Of a stretch of DNA of 11,956 nucleotides, positions 1 to 9,044 are shown in pieces. The DNA is from an uncultured Oscillospiraceae bacterium (GTDB lineage Bacteria > Bacillota > Clostridia > Oscillospirales > Ruminococcaceae). The stretch covers positions 1-11,956 of the forward strand of contig CATNEU010000017.1 of NCBI GenBank assembly GCA_950097605.1. Reading direction: 5' to 3'. Under the pieces are notes generated by a model, which was not told the origin of the DNA, ran no database searches, and saw only the letters and a program-made list of their open reading frames with translations. Numbering within the stretch: the stretch's first letter is position 1; the number at the start of each line of letters is the position of its first letter. Position numbers and translations under genes: made by a program.

Positions 1-1131
1 CCACGACTCGATGCCGCCCGGCGTGTCGGTGATGCTTTTGAAGCTGCCGGCCAGCGCCAGTTTGGTCTGTGCAAGCTCGTTCTCCTCAAATTCTCCGTTT
101 TGAATGACCTCGAGCTGGCGCAGGATCTCCTCCTTCGCCTTGTCCTTGTTCGCGGCCTCCACGCCGCTGTCCACCAGCAGCACGCCGCTGATGCGGTCGA
201 AGCGCGCCGCGCAGTAGTAACAGAGGCTGCGCTTCTCCCGCACATTCAAAAACAGGCGGGAAAACGGCGTACCGCCGTACAGCGCGGCCATCAGGCGGCA
301 GGCGTCCACGCCCGGCTCCCCGGCCTTGGTCCCCGCCCGAAAACCCAGCACCAACTTGCCCTGGTTGACGTCCAGCGTGTCGGTGACCTCCTTGCTATCG
401 CCTTCACGGTCCGCAATGCCTGCCGGCGCGAGCGCCGCCGGAGACCGTTCGACGCCGGCAAACGCCCGCTCGAAAACGGCCTTTGCACCGTTTGGATCGC
501 CGCAGCCGACAAACATAATCTCGATGCGCGCCGTTTTCAGCAGCCGCTGGTAGGCGGCGAAAGCCGACTGCGCCGTGATCTTCCCGGCTGTCTCCCGGCT
601 GCCGTACCGGGCGATTCCAAACGGACTGCCCTCGCCCATGATCTCCTTGCAGCGGTTCACGGCATATTGCCGTTTATCGCTGAGCTCCGCGTCGATCGCA
701 TCCACGACGCTCTGCCGTTCAAGCGCGGCGTCAGTCTGGGTGAACGCGCCGTTTTCCAGCACCGGGTCGAGCAGCATGCCGCAGAGCAGCGCGGTGCACG
801 CCTCGGCGACCTTCTCGCCCTGCAGCGCAAAGCGGTCGTCCAGTCCGCTGATCGTCAGGCTCAGCACCTGGTTGCCGCCGAGCTTGGAGACGTCCGCGCC
901 CACATAGGCGCCGTACAGCTCCTCCAGACGCTCGTTGAGCTTTGTAAAGTCCGGGCATTCGCGGGTTCCCTTGCGCAGGATCAGCGGGACCGCCGCGCAG
1001 TCCGACGCCGTATCCGCCTGCAGAGGAACCGCCATGTGCACGCTGATGCGGTTGGTTTTAAATCGCGTGTCGTTGACGCTGTTGAAAAACACGTCGGCAG
1101 CGATCTGCTGCCGGTTCAAGCTACTGCTCAT
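1..1131 (-). CDS. yfmF: YfmF-like M16 (insulinase) family protein, 3' end missing
   Basis: The frame is open from an ATG at 1131 to the window edge, giving 377 residues beginning MSSSLNRQQIAADVFFNS. The N-terminal M16 fold is recognisable: 'FKTNRISVHMAVPL', the 'LRKGTRECPDF' segment where active M16 peptidases have the post-zinc 'HGT' region, and 'LEELYGAYVGADVSKLGGNQVLSLTISGLDD' split by family habit. The second M16 module follows, with 'GGTPFSRLFLNVREKRSLCYY' near residues 290-310. No HxxEH zinc motif is present, so this is the non-catalytic partner type. In Bacillus the family member YfmF acts with the peptidase-like YfmH and is linked to EF-P 5-aminopentanol modification. That role is known for the family, not shown here. 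A yfmH-like gene would be expected just beyond the left edge. The start is fixed by a GAGGAG ribosome binding site 8 nt upstream; the next ATG upstream (1139) hits a stop at once. A less specific reading is any inactive M16 protein. Confidence 0.85.
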   Translation of the reverse strand, partial: MSSSLNRQQIAADVFFNSVNDTRFKTNRISVHMAVPLQADTASDCAAVPLILRKGTRECPDFTKLNERLEELYGAYVGADVSKLGGNQVLSLTISGLDDRFALQGEKVAEACTALLCGMLLDPVLENGAFTQTDAALERQSVVDAIDAELSDKRQYAVNRCKEIMGEGSPFGIARYGSRETAGKITAQSAFAAYQRLLKTARIEIMFVGCGDPNGAKAVFERAFAGVERSPAALAPAGIADREGDSKEVTDTLDVNQGKLVLGFRAGTKAGEPGVDACRLMAALYGGTPFSRLFLNVREKRSLCYYCAARFDRISGVLLVDSGVEAANKDKAKEEILRQLEVIQNGEFEENELAQTKLALAGSFKSITDTPGGIESW

Positions 1132-1139
1132 CTGTCCAT

Positions 1140-1145
1140 CTCCTC
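1140..1145 (-). promoter_or_regulatory. Ribosome binding site of the M16 gene
   Basis: GAGGAG on the minus strand, 8 nt before the ATG at 1131. It decides the start, because no other start codon in this frame has a comparable site. Confidence 0.75.
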
Positions 1146-1260
1146 ATCGAAGCTGGCCGGGCCTCCCGCCGCCCAAACAGGCGGACGGACGCCGGCCGCG
1201 GTCGCACGCGCGGGGGACCGGGCGTTCCGCCGGTCCGGCGCATGCCGAAACATAGTTAGT

Positions 1261-1269
1261 ATTATAGCA
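1261..1269 (-). promoter_or_regulatory. Extended -10 promoter of the M16 gene
   Basis: On the minus strand TGC-TATAAT gives a perfect -10 (1261-1266) with the extended TG dinucleotide (1268-1269). No good -35 is seen about 17 nt upstream (TGGTCT-like), which is acceptable for an extended -10 promoter. Transcription would start near 1254 and give a leader of roughly 120 nt. The leader is very GC-rich, with pairing arms GGCCGG/CCGGCC (1155-1160, 1192-1197) enclosing CCGCC/GGCGG (1166-1170, 1180-1184), and a near-palindrome at 1228-1240. No terminator hairpin for the upstream synthase gene is visible between 1266 and 1322, so read-through into this gene is also possible. Confidence 0.6.
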
Positions 1270-1322
1270 CAGTTCCCATTCGCAGACCACCGGGTCGGCG
1301 GCTAGAATTTGTGAAATACCTT

Positions 1323-4300
1323 TTAACTTTCCGCCGGCTTGCCGCCATCCGCAAAGGTGTATTCCACCCGGTGGCTGCCGCCGTCGAGCCGCACCGCGCG
1401 CGCAGGTTCCCCATCCACGGTCAACCCGGCGGCCGGCCCGCGCCGCACGGCAAGCGCGATCTGCGTGCCATGAAACCGCAGCCGGGCCGTATAACCGTCG
1501 AGCGCGTCGGGCAGCGCGGGTTGGATCAACAGCTCCTCCCCGCGCAGCCGGATCCCCAGCATCCACTCGATTACTGTTCGGTAATACCAGCCCGCCGCAC
1601 CGGTGTACAGGCTCCAGCCGCCGCGCGCGTACGCGCTGGGATTGGTGTAGATATCCGCCGCCATATAATACGGTTCCAACCGGTATCGTCTGGCGCGCTT
1701 CTCATCCAGGCAGCGGTGCGCGGGATTGAGCATGTTCACGAGCGCATACCCCTCGTCGGCGCGGCCGAGCGCCAGCATGGCCATTGCAAACCAGACCGAC
1801 GCATGGGTATACTGCCCGCCGTTTTCCCGGATACCCGCCGGATACGCCTTGACATAGCCAGGGTCCTTCACCGCATCGGCAAACGAGGGGGAAAACAGGC
1901 GGATGATGTCGTTCTCCCAATCCACCAGCCGCTCGCGGGCGCTTCCCATCGCGGTCTGTACTCGTTCGGTGTCCGGCATGCCGCACAGCACCGCGAAGCT
2001 CTGCGGCAGCGAGTCGATCTGGCACTCGTCGCTTTCAGACGCACCCATCTTCGTTCCGTCGTCGTAAAACGCACGGATATACCAGCCGCCATCCCAGCAG
2101 TGCGCGTCGATGTCCGCTTTGAGCTGCCGGGCATGCCGGCGGTAGCGCACCGCGTCGCCGTCCTCGCCCCGGCGGTCGCAGACGTCCGCAAACCGTTCGA
2201 GCACGATGGATAAGAACATGCCGAGCCAGACGCTTTCGCCGCGGCCTTTGGCGCCCACGCGGTTGTATCCGTCGTTCCAGTCGCCGCAGCCAATTAGCGG
2301 CAGCCCGTGCGCGCCGGTTTGCAGCGAGCGTTCCACCGCGCGGCGGCAATGGTCGTAGATATCCGCCTTGACCGCGCTTCTCGACGGCTCGAAATAGCGC
2401 TCGTGCTCGTCCTCCTCGAGCGCCGGCCCCTGCAGATAGCGCACCGGCACGTCGAGCAGCGAATGGTCGCCGGTCTTCTCGAGATATTCGCAGACCGCGT
2501 AGACCAGCCAGAGCAGGTCGTCAGAATACCGGGTGCGCACGCCGCGCAGGCCGCCTCCCTGTCCTGGCAGCTCGTGCCACCAGTGCAGCACATCGCCCTC
2601 CTCAAACTGGTGCGCCGCCGCGCGGATGATGTGCTGTTTGGTCAGTTGGGGGTCGAGCAGCAGATAGGCGCACATGTCCTGCAACTGGTCGCGGAAGCCA
2701 TAGGCGCCGCCGCACTGGTAAAAGCCCGTGCGGCCAAACATCCGCGAGCCGACGATCTGCCAGGGCAGCCAGGTGTTGACCATCTCGTCAAGCGCCGCGT
2801 TGCCGGTTTCAATTTGGATGCTGTTCGGCGCCGGGCGGTCCTCCGCCGGGACGATGCACGCCATGGCCTTGGCGCTTTCCCGGTCCCTGCCCCAGGCCAG
2901 CGTGAAGACAATCTGCTTTTCCTGTCCCGGCGCAAGCGTCTCCCGCACGAGCAGCGCCGCACAGGGGTCGGGCTGCGGCGCGTGCGCGCCGGGCTCCCAG
3001 CGGCCGCAGAGAAACCCCGCGCGGTCGCAGGTGAACGAGACGTCCGGCGCGTCCGCGCGCAGGGCGGACGCGCCCGGCACCGCCGTGTTATAGGCGTTTT
3101 CGAGCACCAGGCAGCCCTCCGCAAACGAGGAGACGAGATACCGCGCCGTGTCCCGGTTCACGCCCAGCACCGGCTCGGTATAGTAGGCAAGCTGCACCGG
3201 AAGTTCTTGGTCCGAGGTGTTGCGCAGCGTGAGGGTGCAGCGCTTCTGCGCGCCGCTGCCCGCCGCCTGCACGCGCAGCCGGGTGGAAACCGGCCCCGCT
3301 TTGCCGTGATACCGCGCGTCGCCCGGTGTAAAGGCCGCGGCTGCGCCATTCGCCAAATCATAGATTTGGCTGTCCAGGCGCAGCAGCAGCATCTCGCCGC
3401 GGTTGTCGCTCATCGTGTCGTTGTACCAGGGGGTCAGCTTGTTTTCGCGGGAGTTCACGGCCCAGGAAAAACCGAGCGCATGGTCGGTCAGCAGGGTGCC
3501 GAACACGGGGTTGGCCAGAATGTGGCTGAACACCCCCGTGTGCGCGGGGTCTGCTATAAACGCGCCGCCCGCAAAGCGCCCGCCGTATACCTGGAGGCCC
3601 TCTTGGGTCGGCAGGCCTGCCTCCTCCCGTTCGACGGGCAGAATCGGCACCGGCGCATAGGCCGGCACCGGCAGATTGATGCGCACCATTGATTTGGGCG
3701 CAATGTGCCGGGCCACTGCCTTCAGCAGCGTGACCGCCTCTTCCCCGTGCAGACGGGTGTTGACCAGATGGATGCCGCCGCGCGCGCCGATCAGGTGCTC
3801 CGCGCCGCATTCCTCCGCGAGGTCGCGGATCAGCGTGCCGACCGGCTCGCCGTAGTCGCCGCCCTCGCTGTATACAACGGCGAGATCAAACGCAAGCATG
3901 CAGTACTTCAGCTTGACCAGCAGCCGGATATAGCTTTTGATGCGCTCCGCGTCGTTTTCGCCGTGCAGCACCAGCAGCACCACCGGCAGGTCGCCCGAAA
4001 CGCCCATGCCCCAAAGCCCGGCCTGGCCGAGCCGATTGGCCGCGATGGCCTTTGCGTTTTCTTTGCAGTCCCGTTTTGGGTACAGCAGCGCCGGCAGCAC
4101 CGAAAACGCCAGCCGCCCCTCCACAGAATCGGTCAGAACCGGCGACTGCGCAGCCTTAGACGTCGGGACGCCCGCGTTTTTCCGCATCGTCACAAACGCG
4201 GACACCGCCTCGCCGCGGTCGGCCCCCGCGCAGAGCACAAAGCCGAGCTGCTTTTGCTGCCCCGCGCCAAGCTCGAGCCGCACGCGCAGCGCGCAGGCCG

Positions 4301-7300
4301 TATCGGGCGTGCCGGCGCCTTTTTTAAACGTCTTATCAAACGCGCGGGGCAGCGACGCGATCCCGTCCGGGGACGACAGCAGCCGTTCACGCGCCGCCTC
4401 ATATTCAAATGGAATGTCCTCCAGCAAGCCCGCGCAGAGGCAGGGCAGCCCTTCCCCGCTGCGGGAACGCCGCGAGAAAACAAGGCAGCCCGCGCTCCTG
4501 TCATATGCGGCGCTGACAAACAGCTTGGAAAACGCCGGGTGCGCCGCGTCGTCCGCCGTGCGCGCGATCACCGGCTCGAAATACAGCAGCACCTCCGCCG
4601 TGACGCGGCGGCCCGAAGTGTTTTTCAGCACAATCTGCCGCTGCTCCGCCGCGAACGTAGGATGCACACAGACCTGCATGCCCGCCGTAAGCGATCCATC
4701 CTCCGCTGTATAGGTCACGCTCTTTGCCGAAAATTCCACGCTCCGGCGCACGCCGCCTGTATAGTCCGGCGCGCTGGTGACGTTTAAAACGCCGCCCGGG
4801 TGCCGCACCAGCGCATACACGCCCAGCGGACGGCGCAGCAGGTCGGTGCTGCGCCGGGTCATATCCATGCCGCGGTAGATGCTGTGCCCCGCGCCAACGC
4901 TGGTCAGCACGGTGGTCCACTCCCCGTTGGTGAGCGCCGTCACCTGCGGGCTCTGCGGAAAGACGGTTTCAAATTCTTCCTTCACGAGTGTACTCCTCCC
5001 CACTTTTTCCGGGATATCCTTGCCGCGGAAGCTGTCGTATACGATGGCGCCGGACGGGATTTTTTCCTCCAGCAGGCACTCCGCCGCGCGCATCCGTTTA
5101 TCGCGCATAAACCGCTTTTGCATGATAAAGCCGTTTAACGCATTGTCCGCCGCGAGCATGCTCATGCCGATGTGGTGCGCCATGTAACTGCGCACAACGC
5201 CCATCCGCCGGTCGTCGAGCCGGCGGCGCGTGAAGTCCACGGCCTCATAGAACCCATACCGGCCGGTCATGCCCAGTGCGTCGAGCCGTGCGAGGTTTTT
5301 CATCGCGGCGGGGCCGTCGTACGGCAGCGCCAGAAAGCTCGAATAGGGCGAGACGACGAGTTCGCTGTCCAGCCCGCGTTTAACGCCGAGCTTCTGCACG
5401 CCGTGCGCCTTATACTGGTAGTTCAGCGATTGGTCGAAGGCATAAAACCCGCTCTCCGAAATGCCCCAGGGAACGCCGGGGTCCTTCACGCGCTTTTTCT
5501 GGCAGGCGATGCTGAAGCGCAGCGCCTCGAACCCCAGCGAACCCTCCCAGGAGGGCAGCAGCAGCGCGGGCATAAAGTATTCAAACATTGTGCCGGTCCA
5601 GGACACCGGGCCGGTGAACGAGCCGTCGCGCGCAAGCGTCCGGGCCAGGCAGCCCCAGTGTTTTTTGGGAACCTGCCTCGTCGCAATCGCAAGATAGCTC
5701 GTCATGCGCGCCTCGCTCATCAGGAAATCGTAATACGAGCCGGTCATCTCGCCGCTGTCGGCGTCGTAGCCGATCGAGAGCAGGCCGCGGCGGCGGTTGT
5801 AAAATACGCCGAGGTCGGTCCGGTCGATCACAGTTTCGATGCGCTGCACCAGTTGCACCAGCTTTTCGTTCTGCCGCCCAAATTCCTGCAGCCCCTCTTT
5901 GAGCGCCACCAGGCAGCAGACAAAGTTGCCGCTGTCGACCGCCGAGACGTATTTGGGCGAAAGCAGCGCGAGCGTTTTGATGTCATACCAGTTGTAGAGG
6001 TTGCCGTGCCATTTTTCCAGCTTTTCCACCGTGTCCATCGTGTTGGAAACCCGTTCGACGAGCGTGCGGGTGTCGATCAGGTGGAAATCCGCCGCGGCAA
6101 GGGTTGAAAGCAGCATCATGCCGATGTTGGTCGGCGAGGTGCGCGCTGCCGTCGCGCGGGTCGGGGATTCCTGCACGTTGTCGGGCGGCAGATAGTGGTA
6201 GCGCGGCGTGCAATAGGCCTCGTAAAAACCGTACATCGCCGCAGTATAGGAGACGAGCTTCTCCCGCTCGGCCTCCGGCAGCTCTCTCGCCCGCAGCACC
6301 GAGCGTTTGGAAAGCAGCGGCACAACCGGCAGCAGCGCGCAGAAAAACACCGCAAACAGCCGGATATACCCATACCGGCCGAACAGCAGCAGCAAAACGC
6401 CCGCAACCTCCGCCAGGCCGTATTGCCCGAGCAGCGCCAAAAAACCGCCCGACGCACGCTCGGACTGGGCCGCCGTGGTCCACTCCAGCAGGTTTTTGCC
6501 GCTGAAATATTTGCGCCAGAGTGCGCGAAACGCCGCGTCCACCGCTGTAAACGCCTGCTTGATCAGAAATACAAACTGCACCGCGCCCTGCAAAAGCGCC
6601 GTGAGCGCGTCGGGCGCCAGACGGGAATAGTAATCGCGCGAGAAGGCGAACAGCCCGCCGTCGAGCAGCGTGCGGGTCGCGCCGATAAACGCCGGCGCGA
6701 ACACCGAGAGCAGCGCCACAGCGCACAGCGCAATCGAAGCGCTCCTGCCCGCGAACCGCGCCGCCACGATGCAAGCAAGTGCAAACACCGGGCTCATACT
6801 GCGGCGCAGGTTGTCAAACATCTTGTATTTATCAAGCGGGGAAACGGGATTGCCGCGCTCTCCACGCACGCCGCGCGCGCGTTTGGAGAGAAAGGAGACG
6901 TTCTGCCAGTCGCCGCGAATCCAGCGGTGCAGCCTCGCAAACCAGGCCGTGGGCGTGGAGGGGAACGCGTCGGTGAGTTCCACGTCGCTCATCAGCGCGG
7001 TGCGCAGAAAAGAGCCCTCCACGATGTCGTGGCTGAGCACCTGCCCGTCGGCAAAGGCGTGGTTTAAAAGCGTATAAAACGCACGCACGTCGATGAGCCC
7101 TTTGCCCGCAAAAATCCCTTCTCCAAACAGGTCCATATAGAAATCACCGCAGACCGTGTCGTAGGCCGTGATGCCGCCCGCGCCCGCCATCACGCGCGAA
7201 AAGCCCGAGGCCACGGCGCTTTTAAGGTCCACCCCGACGCGCGGCGCAATCACGCCGTAGCCCGAGGCAACCCGCCCGTCCTCTCCAATGACCGGCCGGT

Positions 7301-8798
7301 TCAGCGGATGCACCGCGGCGGCCACCATCTCCCGCGCCGCATCCAGCACGAGCTCGGTGTCGCTGTCGAGCGCGATCAGGTAGGCGGTCTTTTCCAAGGA
7401 CGCGCGGTCGCCTTCAAACGCCGCAAGCTCGACCGGCTCGCCCTGTATCAGCCGCACCAGCTCGGTGATCGCGCCGCGCTTGCGCTCCCAGCCCGCATAG
7501 CGGCGCTGGGTTTTGCTGTATGCCCGGCGGCGCACCACTAGGAAAAAGCGATTTCCATACCGCTCGTTGAGCTGCCGGATCTCGGCGCGCAGCGCGGCAA
7601 CCGCCGAGGTGTCCGCGGGGTCGGACGGGCTGTCGTGCTCCTTGAAATCCGCAAGCGCCAGAAAACACATTCCCTCGCACCTGTTGGCAAAATAGAGGTT
7701 TTCCAGATGGGAAGCGAGCGCCTTGGCCTGTTTGGGCTTTGGCACCAGCGTGGACACCACTGCGGCCGTGCGGGCGTCCTCGGGCAGCCGGTCGCCCAGC
7801 TTCATGCGCGGCAGCACCCTTGGCGGTATGTTCTTCAGCGCAAAGTATTCGATCAGCGGCTTCAAAGTGTCCCAGAGCGGAAACACAAGCAGCGGAATTG
7901 CCCAGAAGTTGCGGCAGAGCAGGCCGAGCAGCACGGCCAGCACAAGCGGCAGAAGCACCTGCAAGGCAAGCGCCGCACGCCCCCGCCTGGCCCCCGAGAT
8001 CGAAATTGGGTCGCCGTGATACAGCGCGTAGCCAACATGCCGTTCGGCATCCGTTTTGGCCCTCTCCGCGTTTTGGAGCAGCGCGCGCGCATAGGCCTCC
8101 TCCCCCTGCTTTTCCCTGTGCGAAAACACATGCACACGGTGCCGGTAGGCGTTTTTGGTCTGCCGGTCCATGCCTGGGTATACGCCCGCCGGGTCCTTCC
8201 GCAGGATGCTCTCTACAATGCTCAGATCATCCGCGATGTCCGCAAACTCGATGTTTTCAATCGCGCGGAAACCCGTGACGGCCCGTTCGATCAGCGCCGC
8301 GCCGCGCTCCTCCGTGCTGTCCTCGCAGGCCATATGCGCCAGCTCAAGACAGCAGAACTTCAGTCCCAGCGGCAAAAACATCAGCTCGTTGCTGTCGAAA
8401 TAGCGCGTCTGCTGGGCCGTGCGCAGCACCTGCATAATGCTGCCGGTCTCAAACGGCGTTTCCCGGTCGCAGAACACCAGCGTGAGCAGCCCCGCCAGCG
8501 CGGGGACCTTTTCGTTTCGTGCGCACGGCAGACTGCCGAACCGCTGCAGCTCTTTGCTCAGCAGCTTGCCCTCCCGCTCGAGAATATAGTAATTGTCGGT
8601 CAGCCATTCATGAAACGCATGCCGGGTTTTCCCGTGCAGCGCGGCGGCGCGGTAGGTCCGCCCGATTCTATGCAGCTTTTCCCGGCAGACGGTGCGGAGC
8701 GTATACGGCCTGCCGAACGAGGACGGCGCGTTCTCCTGCATATAGGCGGTAATTTCCCCCGCAAGCCCGTCGGGAAGCGTGTAGTCGTTTTTATTCAT
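1323..8798 (-). CDS. Cyclic beta-1,2-glucan synthase-like protein (GT84 / cyclisation domain / GH94), 2491 aa
   Basis: Giant membrane enzyme expected to make cyclic beta-1,2-glucan from UDP-glucose. Residues 1-270 carry the family N-terminal helical region ('HEWLTDNYYILEREGK', 63-78). Two membrane segments lie near 275-320. A GT84 domain spans about 325-720: DSD metal site D478/D480, 'SHDIVEGSFLR' (589-599) and 'RLHRWIRGDWQ' (622-632, RxxRW type). More membrane segments lie at about 667-710, 735-755 and 785-830. A glucoamylase-like cyclisation domain covers about 840-1260: 'YLPPDNVQE', 'GNLYNWYD', 'FEYFMP' with E1073, 'ISESGFYAFD' with E1115. One beta-sandwich module sits at about 1270-1560 and a second at about 1840-2060. 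The (alpha/alpha)6 GH94 phosphorylase domain carries 'GDWNDG' (D2173, D2176; the DWND Asp is catalytic in GH94), 'ENGGQYTHA' (H2332) and 'TGAAGW' (2399-2404). Rhizobial and Brucella synthases are about 2,830 aa, so this one is shorter, mainly N-terminally. The start at 8798 has AGGAGG 6 nt upstream; a frame-open extension to 8972 would cross the leader hairpin. An alternative is a related phosphorylase-like synthase with another beta-glucan product. Confidence 0.88.
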   Translation of the reverse strand: MNKNDYTLPDGLAGEITAYMQENAPSSFGRPYTLRTVCREKLHRIGRTYRAAALHGKTRHAFHEWLTDNYYILEREGKLLSKELQRFGSLPCARNEKVPALAGLLTLVFCDRETPFETGSIMQVLRTAQQTRYFDSNELMFLPLGLKFCCLELAHMACEDSTEERGAALIERAVTGFRAIENIEFADIADDLSIVESILRKDPAGVYPGMDRQTKNAYRHRVHVFSHREKQGEEAYARALLQNAERAKTDAERHVGYALYHGDPISISGARRGRAALALQVLLPLVLAVLLGLLCRNFWAIPLLVFPLWDTLKPLIEYFALKNIPPRVLPRMKLGDRLPEDARTAAVVSTLVPKPKQAKALASHLENLYFANRCEGMCFLALADFKEHDSPSDPADTSAVAALRAEIRQLNERYGNRFFLVVRRRAYSKTQRRYAGWERKRGAITELVRLIQGEPVELAAFEGDRASLEKTAYLIALDSDTELVLDAAREMVAAAVHPLNRPVIGEDGRVASGYGVIAPRVGVDLKSAVASGFSRVMAGAGGITAYDTVCGDFYMDLFGEGIFAGKGLIDVRAFYTLLNHAFADGQVLSHDIVEGSFLRTALMSDVELTDAFPSTPTAWFARLHRWIRGDWQNVSFLSKRARGVRGERGNPVSPLDKYKMFDNLRRSMSPVFALACIVAARFAGRSASIALCAVALLSVFAPAFIGATRTLLDGGLFAFSRDYYSRLAPDALTALLQGAVQFVFLIKQAFTAVDAAFRALWRKYFSGKNLLEWTTAAQSERASGGFLALLGQYGLAEVAGVLLLLFGRYGYIRLFAVFFCALLPVVPLLSKRSVLRARELPEAEREKLVSYTAAMYGFYEAYCTPRYHYLPPDNVQESPTRATAARTSPTNIGMMLLSTLAAADFHLIDTRTLVERVSNTMDTVEKLEKWHGNLYNWYDIKTLALLSPKYVSAVDSGNFVCCLVALKEGLQEFGRQNEKLVQLVQRIETVIDRTDLGVFYNRRRGLLSIGYDADSGEMTGSYYDFLMSEARMTSYLAIATRQVPKKHWGCLARTLARDGSFTGPVSWTGTMFEYFMPALLLPSWEGSLGFEALRFSIACQKKRVKDPGVPWGISESGFYAFDQSLNYQYKAHGVQKLGVKRGLDSELVVSPYSSFLALPYDGPAAMKNLARLDALGMTGRYGFYEAVDFTRRRLDDRRMGVVRSYMAHHIGMSMLAADNALNGFIMQKRFMRDKRMRAAECLLEEKIPSGAIVYDSFRGKDIPEKVGRSTLVKEEFETVFPQSPQVTALTNGEWTTVLTSVGAGHSIYRGMDMTRRSTDLLRRPLGVYALVRHPGGVLNVTSAPDYTGGVRRSVEFSAKSVTYTAEDGSLTAGMQVCVHPTFAAEQRQIVLKNTSGRRVTAEVLLYFEPVIARTADDAAHPAFSKLFVSAAYDRSAGCLVFSRRSRSGEGLPCLCAGLLEDIPFEYEAARERLLSSPDGIASLPRAFDKTFKKGAGTPDTACALRVRLELGAGQQKQLGFVLCAGADRGEAVSAFVTMRKNAGVPTSKAAQSPVLTDSVEGRLAFSVLPALLYPKRDCKENAKAIAANRLGQAGLWGMGVSGDLPVVLLVLHGENDAERIKSYIRLLVKLKYCMLAFDLAVVYSEGGDYGEPVGTLIRDLAEECGAEHLIGARGGIHLVNTRLHGEEAVTLLKAVARHIAPKSMVRINLPVPAYAPVPILPVEREEAGLPTQEGLQVYGGRFAGGAFIADPAHTGVFSHILANPVFGTLLTDHALGFSWAVNSRENKLTPWYNDTMSDNRGEMLLLRLDSQIYDLANGAAAAFTPGDARYHGKAGPVSTRLRVQAAGSGAQKRCTLTLRNTSDQELPVQLAYYTEPVLGVNRDTARYLVSSFAEGCLVLENAYNTAVPGASALRADAPDVSFTCDRAGFLCGRWEPGAHAPQPDPCAALLVRETLAPGQEKQIVFTLAWGRDRESAKAMACIVPAEDRPAPNSIQIETGNAALDEMVNTWLPWQIVGSRMFGRTGFYQCGGAYGFRDQLQDMCAYLLLDPQLTKQHIIRAAAHQFEEGDVLHWWHELPGQGGGLRGVRTRYSDDLLWLVYAVCEYLEKTGDHSLLDVPVRYLQGPALEEDEHERYFEPSRSAVKADIYDHCRRAVERSLQTGAHGLPLIGCGDWNDGYNRVGAKGRGESVWLGMFLSIVLERFADVCDRRGEDGDAVRYRRHARQLKADIDAHCWDGGWYIRAFYDDGTKMGASESDECQIDSLPQSFAVLCGMPDTERVQTAMGSARERLVDWENDIIRLFSPSFADAVKDPGYVKAYPAGIRENGGQYTHASVWFAMAMLALGRADEGYALVNMLNPAHRCLDEKRARRYRLEPYYMAADIYTNPSAYARGGWSLYTGAAGWYYRTVIEWMLGIRLRGEELLIQPALPDALDGYTARLRFHGTQIALAVRRGPAAGLTVDGEPARAVRLDGGSHRVEYTFADGGKPAES

Positions 8799-8804
8799 CT
8801 GCAA

Positions 8805-8810
8805 CCTCCT
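8805..8810 (-). promoter_or_regulatory. Ribosome binding site of the glucan synthase
   Basis: Perfect AGGAGG on the minus strand, 6 nt before the ATG at 8798. It argues against the 58-codon upstream extension that is open in the same frame. Confidence 0.85.
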
Positions 8811-8827
8811 GTACCAACCCTGCCCTT

Positions 8828-8881
8828 TCCTGCCGGGACGTCCGGCATACCGGTTCACCGGTTCCGGACGTCCCGGCAGGA
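8828..8881 (-). promoter_or_regulatory. Perfect 18-bp hairpin in the glucan synthase leader
   Basis: Left arm 8828-8845 and right arm 8864-8881 are perfectly complementary (the plus-strand left arm begins TCCTGCCGGGACGTCCGG). The 18-nt loop holds a second stem, ACCGG-TTCA-CCGGT (8849-8862). It lies 17 nt upstream of the ribosome binding site on the synthase mRNA. Neither side carries a T-tract, so it is not a standard terminator. It may be an mRNA-stability or regulatory hairpin, a protein-binding site, or a REP-like dispersed palindrome. Confidence 0.7.
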
Positions 8882-8970
8882 GCATAGGATACTTCTCTAT
8901 TCTTTCCAGCTTTGCAGATGAAAATTCAAATATTACCATATGGGGAGGAAAAGAAGGATTGGTGGGATGC

Positions 8971-9022
8971 AAAAGAAACCCCAGACCCCCGTTGTAGACT
9001 GTGGGGGGTTGGGGTTTCTTTT
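8971..9022. terminator. Bidirectional Rho-independent terminator
   Basis: The core stem pairs 8979-8990 (CCCCAGACCCCC) with 9003-9014, with one wobble and one mismatch and a 12-nt loop. The outer part pairs AAAAGAAA (8971-8978) with TTTCTTTT (9015-9022), so a T-rich tract follows the GC stem on both strands. It separates the synthase leader from the island to its right. I see no convincing promoter for the synthase in the short stretch 8882-8970, so the promoter position is unresolved. Confidence 0.75.
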
Positions 9023-9044
9023 GGGTTTTCTGTTTAATGAGGGT

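Noticed and set aside
100..1305. Plus-strand 401-codon open frame opposite the M16 gene
   Set aside because: Arg/Ala/Gln-rich translation with no domain, lying antisense to a clear M16 protein; a shadow of GC-rich coding sequence.
2307..3692. Plus-strand 461-codon open frame (also 3705-4787, 5172-6107, 7635-8921) opposite the synthase
   Set aside because: All share the same low-complexity Arg/Ala/His-rich composition and lie antisense to motif-rich synthase sequence; the high-GC third position removes stop codons on the opposite strand.
8799..8972. 58-residue N-terminal extension of the synthase
   Set aside because: In frame and open, but it would translate through the perfect hairpin and has no ribosome binding site as good as the AGGAGG before 8798; the family-like sequence begins after that Met.
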